The translations under genes were made by a program, and so were the position numbers. Below are positions 59,214 through 64,000 of a DNA stretch of 64,000 nt, in pieces (position 1 is the first letter of the stretch; every line of letters begins with the position of its first letter). The DNA comes from Gnetum montanum. Its lineage: Eukaryota > Streptophyta > Gnetopsida > Gnetales > Gnetaceae. Below the pieces are notes generated by a model that saw nothing but the letters and a program-made list of their open reading frames with translations, searched no databases and was not told the origin of the DNA. The DNA lies in NCBI GenBank assembly GCA_015680685.1, contig MNCI01012718.1, positions 431,048-495,047 of the forward strand, in the 5' to 3' direction.

Positions 59214-60129
59214 TTATGGGCACATCGACAATCTATGACATGCGCAATGCAGGTGCTTAAGGGCGTGGAGGATATCCAACATGTTACGATGTAATTTGGA
59301 ATCCAAAAAATTGACGACATGTTGAATAGTTTGCATGGCCGCCTCCCACCAATTCCACTCCTCAACTGATGTCCCCCCGTCCAAGTGGAAATGCGCTGAT
59401 GTCTGGCAGATGTGTCGCCAAAGCTCCCCCCATGAGCAATCGTAGTTGATGCCCAAGACAATGTACGGACAATGTCCATCCCGAAGCCATTGGTGCACAC
59501 TTTGTTCATGTGCTCAATCCAGCTGCCTCTATCTTTGCCTTTCCTTATCTTGTTCCCACTCCTGTTGTGCCCGCTCAACCTCCTCACATTCTCTGCGAGT
59601 AGCCTCTTCCTAAAGCAGCTGCTCCTAGATTTGGGCACGGATTTCGTCCACCAATTGGGCTTGGGCAACCTCCACCAGCAAGGTTTGCTGCCGAATCAGC
59701 TCTTACTCCCACTCTTGGAAATGAGTCTCCAACTCTGCCTGCGTGAGAGCAAGGGCTTCGTCCCATTTGGCTTCTCATTCACATTGCTCATCAGCACACA
59801 TAGTGGCCATAGCTTCCACTGCCACACAGCACAACTCCTCATCTTGTACAACCTCATGATCCAATGTCCCTCGCAGGGAAACAGCCGGCACCATCATGGA
59901 GTTGGAGGCTTGTAGCCCCCAGTGATCACCCCTCCTCCAAGAGTAAGTCACCGTAGGTCCAACCCCTAATGACCCAGGCAAATCCGAAAGGGAGGGTCCC
60001 AACAATGATGACCCCGAGGGGTGGGAAACCAATCCTGGCCCCGCCTAAGGCCGCACCCCCATCGCCCGCCGCCACAGGGCTAAAATAAGCGTAGAGTGGT
60101 GACCCTCGCCTAAGGCCACACCCTCATCA
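59214..60129 (-). pseudogene. ORF2 end, coiled coil and J-like module (copy E)
   Basis: From HHSTLILALWRRAMGV the same minus-strand frame continues, with one TAG, through a linker (PSGSSLLGPSLSDLPGS) and the beginning of the coiled coil (DEELCCVAVEAMATMC, a TGA, then EAKWDEALALTQAELETHF). The J-like part in the frame 59,498-59,214 reads HCPYIVLGINYDCSWGELWR, then TSAHFHLDGGT (HPD as HLD, plus 59,379-59,387). It ends LHRNMLDILHALK and HCACHRLSMCP before a stop. The continuous frame from the ORF2 end is important evidence for a fused protein. Confidence 0.82.
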
Positions 60130-60299
60130 ATACTTAGTTTTTATCAACCATGTATTAGAAGCTATATGCCATCCAATTTTTGGTTCAGCCACCTTCTAGG
60201 GTGACCTTTCTTTCTATGTTTCCCTTGTACTTTGTACACTTTGTACTATAATATGATCCCGACCTTTTATCCAAAAAATAAAAAATAAAAATAAATCAG

Positions 60300-60660
60300 T
60301 CAAGAATGAGCCCCAATGTTGCCAAGGATCATCCCCTAAAATCAGCCAAGGTGTACCCTAAGGTACAGTCAAGACAGTCAAAAATTTAGCCTATAAAAAA
60401 AACACCCAAAATCAACCTAAGAATCAGGCCAAACTCAACAAGGATCAACTCTTAACTTAGCAATGAATATGCCCTAAATATAAGCTAAAGAATCAGCCCA
60501 AAAGCAGCAGAGAACCAGCCTCAAAGTCAAATGAAAATGGGCTCCACAAGCAATCAAGGAATAGTCCGAAAGTTACCCACGAATTAATTGAAAAAAATCA
60601 GACCTAGTTTGGCTTAGAAAAATCAGCCAAGAGTAAGTTTTAAAATCAGCCAAGATCTAC
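60300..60660. repeat. Degenerate AATCAGCCAA-type repeat
   Basis: Phrases such as AATCAGCCAAG, AATCAGGCCAA, AATCAGCCCAA and AATCAACCTAAG recur at irregular spacing over about 360 nt, starting at the LINE-D A-tail. It looks like an old, eroded short tandem repeat. Confidence 0.65.
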
Positions 60661-61560
60661 TTCAGAAATCAGATTATACTGATTGAAGAAGTGGAAATCT
60701 AAAGTTTCTTTATCGTACTTATGATTTAGTTGGCATTGTTGGTAAGTTATCAACTCCCATTTCTTTATTGAAATCATCTTTGACTTGGATAACCCACTCA
60801 CACGTATGGAACATGAAAAGACATGTGACAATGAAAACCACTAAAGAAAAAGAAGACCAAATTATTATTAAATCAATCTATCTCTCTTCCTTCACCATTG
60901 ACGTGAAATGAAAGCCATCATTATTGTAATAAGAAACATTAATCACCTACCCCATCACTTATAATTTTTTGCCCACTTGTGGGTGCTGTTTTGATATTTT
61001 GACCATTCACTCTTCTGAAAAATAAAAGTACTTAGAATTTATTTTCTAACATGGCACATGCATAAATTTCTTTGCTAATCCAACCAAGTTTTTCCAGCGA
61101 TATCATGTTTCCAACTTTCAACGTAAATTATGCATACATACTCCTTACTATCTCTATAATATTTTGATCCTTCTAATTAATTAAGGACCGAATTAAACTT
61201 TAAGCATAACAAGAAAATTGAAGTCTTAACATTTCACCTAATAAATGAACATAGCAATATGATCTCAAGAGAGATCATCCAAAAACGTCAGCAACAAAGA
61301 TGGTTTCATGAAGAAAAGCAGTGGCACCAAAACTAGGGTTTTGAAAATTCAAATGCAATAATGAATTCAAAATAGATTCAGGGAACTCTTTACAAAAAGG
61401 TTTTGGAGGGATGGTAAAATATAAAAAATAAAGGATAAATCAAATGCAGCACATAAATATTTGTTAACTAAAAAGAAAGTGAATTCAGAATTAGGATTCA
61501 CATCAAATAGTCGAATAAAACTTGCAGAGTGCACAAGCCATCAATATAGTGTGATTGTAC
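60660..61560. other. Start of the giant intron, no element recognised
   Basis: AT-rich intron sequence next to the exon at 61,561. I see no gene or clear repeat. Confidence 0.5.
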
Positions 61561-61613
61561 CTGTTTGGGAGTCCGTCCAAAGAATACCAGTGTATTTTCT
61601 GATTGCGTATTGG
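61561..61613 (-). CDS. SRPBCC protein, internal exon upstream of the giant intron
   Basis: This 53-nt exon encodes PIRNQKIHWYSLDGLPN plus the first two bases (AG) of an Arg codon. The acceptor is TGATTTGCAG and the donor is GTACAATC. The K-I-H-W-x-S-L-x-G-L-P-N-R string is the best family signature in the gene. The split codon is completed by the A that opens the exon at 15,716, giving N-R-G across the junction. That is the main evidence that the two exons belong together despite lying 45.8 kb apart. Confidence 0.87.
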
Positions 61614-61738
61614 CTGCAAATCATTATAGATGTGTACATAGGGATTTCAAAACAATGTGAGAAAGAATAATAATTAATCTAACTTTTCTTTCAAATCAAA
61701 TGAAATGACATCATTCCAAGTTAATTATTGCAGCCAAC

Positions 61739-61834
61739 CTGCAAATTTCTAGAAGTCCATGAGAACTCAAGGTCCATGCCAAATGCTCTATATTTCAATG
61801 TCCACATTGATAAAGCTGGTTTATCTTTTAAAAC
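61739..61834 (-). CDS. SRPBCC protein, internal exon (first in window)
   Basis: This 96-nt exon encodes 32 codons in phase 0, beginning VLKDKPALSMWTLKYRAFG and ending EFSWTSRNLQ. The acceptor is TTTAAACAG just upstream (plus 61,835 onward) and the donor is GTTGGC (plus 61,738 and below). The residues include the W-T-L-K-Y and E-F-S-W strings typical of the beta strands of this family. The 125-nt intron to the next exon is normal in size. No stop codons interrupt it. Confidence 0.85.
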
Positions 61835-62575
61835 CTGTTTAAAGTGAATTGTTATATCATTATAAGGATCCTTAACATACGAATGAAAAAAAAATAAAAT
61901 GGATGTTGCCTCTGCACGAAAATGTTAAAATGTAGGCACCAAAAGAATTCCAAAGAAAAAAAGTATCAAACTTCAATAATTAAAATTTTATTATTCAAAT
62001 GAGGTACTTGAAATGGAAATTCAAATCATGTTACCAATAATATTTAGACATCCAAGGCTTCAAAATTAGAATAGATCTGAAGCTAGAGTTTCGTATTGTT
62101 AAAGGAAAAAAAGAAAGTTTGTTACATCCAAATTCGTACGGTGGTTAAAAATTGTTCAACCAGAGTCAACAACGAACAAATAAATAGGACCTCAGCAATC
62201 TGTATACAAAAAGTGTTTAAAACAGAACGTGAACATAGGAAACTATTCATTGCCTAAGGCCTCTACCAAGCCCATCTCGAGTGTAAGACTGACATCAAAG
62301 GTTGCCTCAACTCTAATGTTCATTACTACATGGTTTTGCCATGTGTCATTCTACCCTAAAATAAAATAAAAAATCCACATTTTTAATTACTTACCTTATG
62401 CAATGATACGTGATATTTGTATGTTTTTAGTCATAGATTACTAGTAAGACATTACTCTCAATACATAGGTCAAAGGTTCAATCCCAACGAGTTATGTTGG
62501 GATATACTGTAATGGCATAAAAAATATGATTGAAATGAATTCTTTCCAATAGATTCCTAAGGTCTTGTGGTTTCC
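61835..62575. other. Upstream intron DNA, no exon found
   Basis: The sequence lies upstream of the first recognised exon. I looked on the minus strand for the expected earlier exon of the SRPBCC domain and did not find it. Confidence 0.5.
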
Positions 62576-62579
62576 ACAT

Positions 62580-63035
62580 GGACATAACAAAATAATTCAG
62601 TTTTATTCTTACTTCACATGAAAATCTAGATTCCTTGCCAAACCAAATGCACTTTGATTATCAAAAACTAGTTTTGTTTTGTTTATTTCCTAATTCATCC
62701 AATGAACCCTTTTTAACAGAATAACGTACTTGCAAGCATGCATGCCTACCATTTACTCTAATTAAATAGCCAACAATGACAGAATGGATTGTAACTCCAA
62801 CATCCAGCTTATTAGTCTAGATGCAAGAACAAAGAAATAAATTGTAGTGGACTTTTGTTTGAATGATTCTTCTGGAAAATCTGAATTAACAAAACCCAAA
62901 TCCTCAGCAGCAATTCTTTAATTACTAGTGCCTCTTAGACGCCAAAGCGCTCATTTCAGTGCAATTCAATGATCTCTAGTAGAAGCATTATGTATCTGCT
63001 AACAACTTCAATTGCATGTGACTTATTTGGTCTTA
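62580..63035 (-). pseudogene. Ty1/copia RNase H-region relic
   Basis: Minus-strand strings in order: RPNKSHAIEVVSRYI near 63,025, then DFPEESFKQKSTTIYFFVLA and SRLISW near 62,880-62,810, then FDNQSAFGLARNLDFH near 62,670-62,620. These match the R-P-D-I, K-S-T-S-G-Y-x-F, I-S-W and D-N-Q-S-A-I-x-L-A-x-N-P-x-F-H landmarks of copia pol. It is heavily frameshifted with no LTR recognised, a deep relic lying in an upstream intron. Confidence 0.6.
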
Positions 63036-63397
63036 AACAAACTATAACAAATATTCAATTCCCTGTACGTTTCTTCTTTTGAATGAGGTCCACAGGAGGA
63101 CATCATAATTTCATGAACTATAGTATTCCTCTCAGATCATTGTTCCAAACAAACCATGAAAACACAATTTGTGAGATTTTATGCAGTACTGATATGCCCT
63201 TTCTCATGAGCCCACTTAGATGTGATGATTTTTCTGACATCCATAGTAATGTAAGACAGCTTTCACTGCCTTTCAAATATGCAAGTTCAAAAGAACCAGA
63301 AGAACATCACATGTTGGTACTTGGTTATTAGTTATGGAGTTCACTTATTCTTGCTGAATGATCTTACACTTTTATATCAGTTTCTAAAATGTGTTAA

Positions 63398-64000
63398 AGC
63401 ACGTGGGGCCGGAGGACCCAGCGGGAATGGCGCCCCACCGAACGCCCTGACAAACCAATCCCCCACCCCCACCAGAGACCTCTAGCCATGGGAACTGGAA
63501 TGAGGAGCTTCAACAGGCCACACAGAGGGCGGCGGACGAGGCTCAAGAGGCGGAGAGGAAGGAATGGGAAGCCAAATGGAATGAAGCCCTCACACAGGCC
63601 TGGGCCGACCTGGAAGCCCAGGTCTCTGAGCACGAGCTGGAGCGGGTGAGGCAACAGGACCTCATGGCTAAAGCTACCAGGGCTCGCCTAATTAATGAAA
63701 TCAGGGCCCAAGTGCAAGAAGAATTGATCCAAGAGGACGAGGCCCAGAGATGACGTGAGCAGGCGGAGCGGGCGGAGCAGGAGCGGCTCCAGGAGGAGGA
63801 GGACCAGCAACAGCGGCAGCTTGACCACGCCCACGAGCACAACACCCGACAATGGCTAAGAGGGGGGCGATGCCCATACCTCATTCTTGGCATCAGCTGC
63901 GAAAGCTCCTGGGCTAAGCTCAGACGACATATCCACCGAACCTCAACGCACTTCCATCCGGATGCGGGAGCTTTGCAGGCTGACAGGAGCCGACGGGAGT
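63398..64000 (+). mobile_element. LINE-F 3' end, 5' truncated, cut by the window edge (copy F)
   Basis: From about 63,398 the sequence changes abruptly from AT-rich to GC-rich. The frame from 63,403 reads a Pro-rich linker, then a coiled coil (WNEELQQATQRAADEAQEAE, KATRARLINEIRAQVQEELI), a TGA at 63,751, more coiled coil (EQAERAEQERLQEEEDQQQR) and the J-like start CPYLILGISCESSWAKLRRH with an intact HPD at 63,955-63,963. It is the least decayed copy of the family here. Its tail helix lies beyond the window. Confidence 0.82.
63754..64000 (+). pseudogene. J-like module of copy F with intact HPD loop
   Basis: The open stretch after the TGA carries the distal coiled coil and the J-like core. Y-L-I-L-G-I is followed 26 residues after the Tyr by H-P-D, as in DnaJ proteins. 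The only recognised stop in the copy is the TGA at 63,751, after an upstream TGA in the linker near 63,448. It would be expected to contact Hsp70 if expressed. Confidence 0.75.

Larger units (their letters stand above)
58853..60129 (-). mobile_element. LINE-E, 5'-truncated copy inserted into LINE-D
   Basis: A 13-bp target-site duplication ATACTTAGTTTTT (58,840-58,852 and 60,130-60,142) bounds 1,277 bp. On the minus strand this starts in the conserved ORF2 end (HHSTLILALWRRA) and finishes in an A-rich tail (plus 58,853 T-run). 5' truncation and an A-tail are hallmarks of target-primed LINE insertion. It belongs to the same family as its host LINE-D. Confidence 0.88.
58137..60296 (+). mobile_element. 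LINE-D 3' end, host of a nested LINE (copy D)
   Basis: A 5'-truncated LINE: HFRLILAL, the conserved end of ORF2, begins at 58,141, then coiled coil and J-like module. The 3' untranslated part is interrupted at 58,853-60,142 by LINE-E and resumes to the A-rich tail at 60,273-60,296 (CCAAAAAATAAAAAATAAA). The TATAATATGATCC phrase before the tail resembles the 3' ends of LINE-2 and LINE-E. The exact 5' junction is uncertain. Confidence 0.75.
15717..61560 (-). other. Giant intron (45,844 nt, phase 2) of the SRPBCC gene
   Basis: The intron is defined by donor GTACAATC at 61,560 and acceptor TTAAATTCAG ending at 15,717, with an Arg codon split AG|A across it. It contains at least five LINEs, one Ty3/gypsy element, an endogenous pararetrovirus and an RTE-type LINE. 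Introns of this size filled with old retroelements are known from conifers. Elements lie on both strands. Confidence 0.82.
12756..61834 (-). other. Host gene locus: SRPBCC (polyketide cyclase/COQ10-like) protein, 3' five exons
   Basis: Five minus-strand exons join in phase and spell one continuous protein of about 113 residues ending in a TGA stop. Recognisable strings are the pieces KYRAFGMDLEFSW, QKIHWYSLDGLPNR, VVRFYPRRPTSCLVE, LTFSYEVPGIL and ALQPLVESIL. From family knowledge these fit plant polyketide-cyclase/dehydrase lipid-transport proteins (SRPBCC/START fold, often plastid-predicted), which bind a hydrophobic ligand in a helix-grip fold. All five exons are free of stops and frameshifts and all visible splice sites are GT-AG, so I take the gene as functional. 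The first acceptor seen is at 61,835, so further 5' exons lie outside the window. The exact ligand is unknown. Confidence 0.85.

Noticed and set aside
62225-62330. Minus-strand string NVRVEATFDVSLTLEMGLVE as a possible host exon or copia end
   Set aside because: It has no splice sites in phase with the exon at 61,834 and no clear match to the copia C-terminus.
1-64000. CRISPR arrays, bacterial operons, tRNA or rRNA genes
   Set aside because: No regularly spaced repeats with unique spacers, no ribosome-binding patterns and no cloverleaf-like tRNA were seen. The window is eukaryotic.

Overview
The window is a piece of a very large, transposon-choked plant nuclear genome, most likely a gymnosperm (conifer type). 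The reasons are a host gene with one intron of about 46 kb, dense old nested retroelements on both strands, an endogenous pararetrovirus, and the absence of any prokaryotic signal. No rRNA, tRNA or CRISPR array was seen. Organism assignment is inference.

Host gene. Five exons of one minus-strand gene run through the window: 61,834-61,739, 61,613-61,561, 15,716-15,668, 15,538-15,491 and 12,851-12,756. All have GT/AG splice sites and matching phases. They encode about 113 C-terminal residues of a protein I read as a polyketide-cyclase/COQ10-like (SRPBCC/START superfamily) lipid-binding protein. The 5' exons lie beyond the right edge. Nearly everything between 15.7 and 61.6 kb sits inside one intron.

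Left flank (1-12.7 kb, downstream of the gene): a minus-strand Ty3/gypsy gag-protease relic (1-3.4 kb); palindromic repeats and an unassigned coiled-coil reading frame (4.6-6.9 kb); a minus-strand LINE fragment (7.2-8.7 kb); and a short gag-protease Ty1/copia element with both LTRs (9.1-11.9 kb).

Giant intron: LINE-1 (16.8-22.1 kb, with an 831-bp internal tandem duplication); an endogenous caulimovirid in two opposed pieces (23.7-29.3 kb plus strand, 30.5-29.4 kb minus strand); LINE-3 (38.1-33.3 kb, minus); then a three-level nest. In the nest an RTE-type LINE (minus) is split by a 6.3-kb LINE-2 (38,485-53,970, 16-bp target-site duplication). LINE-2 is itself split by a 9.2-kb Ty3/gypsy element (42,466-51,633, 5-bp target-site duplication). 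Two further LINE 3' ends follow (58.1-60.3 kb, one inserted in the other). A copia RNase H relic lies at 62.6-63.0 kb and a last LINE 3' end runs off the right edge.

Most interesting result: five separate copies of this LINE family (21.0-21.8, 52.9-53.5, 58.1-58.7, 60.1-59.2 and 63.4-64.0 kb) carry, after the reverse transcriptase region, a long charged coiled coil followed by a J-domain-like module. It has a YxxLG(I/V) start and an HPD-type loop exactly 26 residues later in four copies. In two copies it is in the same frame as the conserved end of ORF2, so it looks like a C-terminal extension of the LINE polyprotein that could recruit host Hsp70. I know of no described LINE with this architecture.
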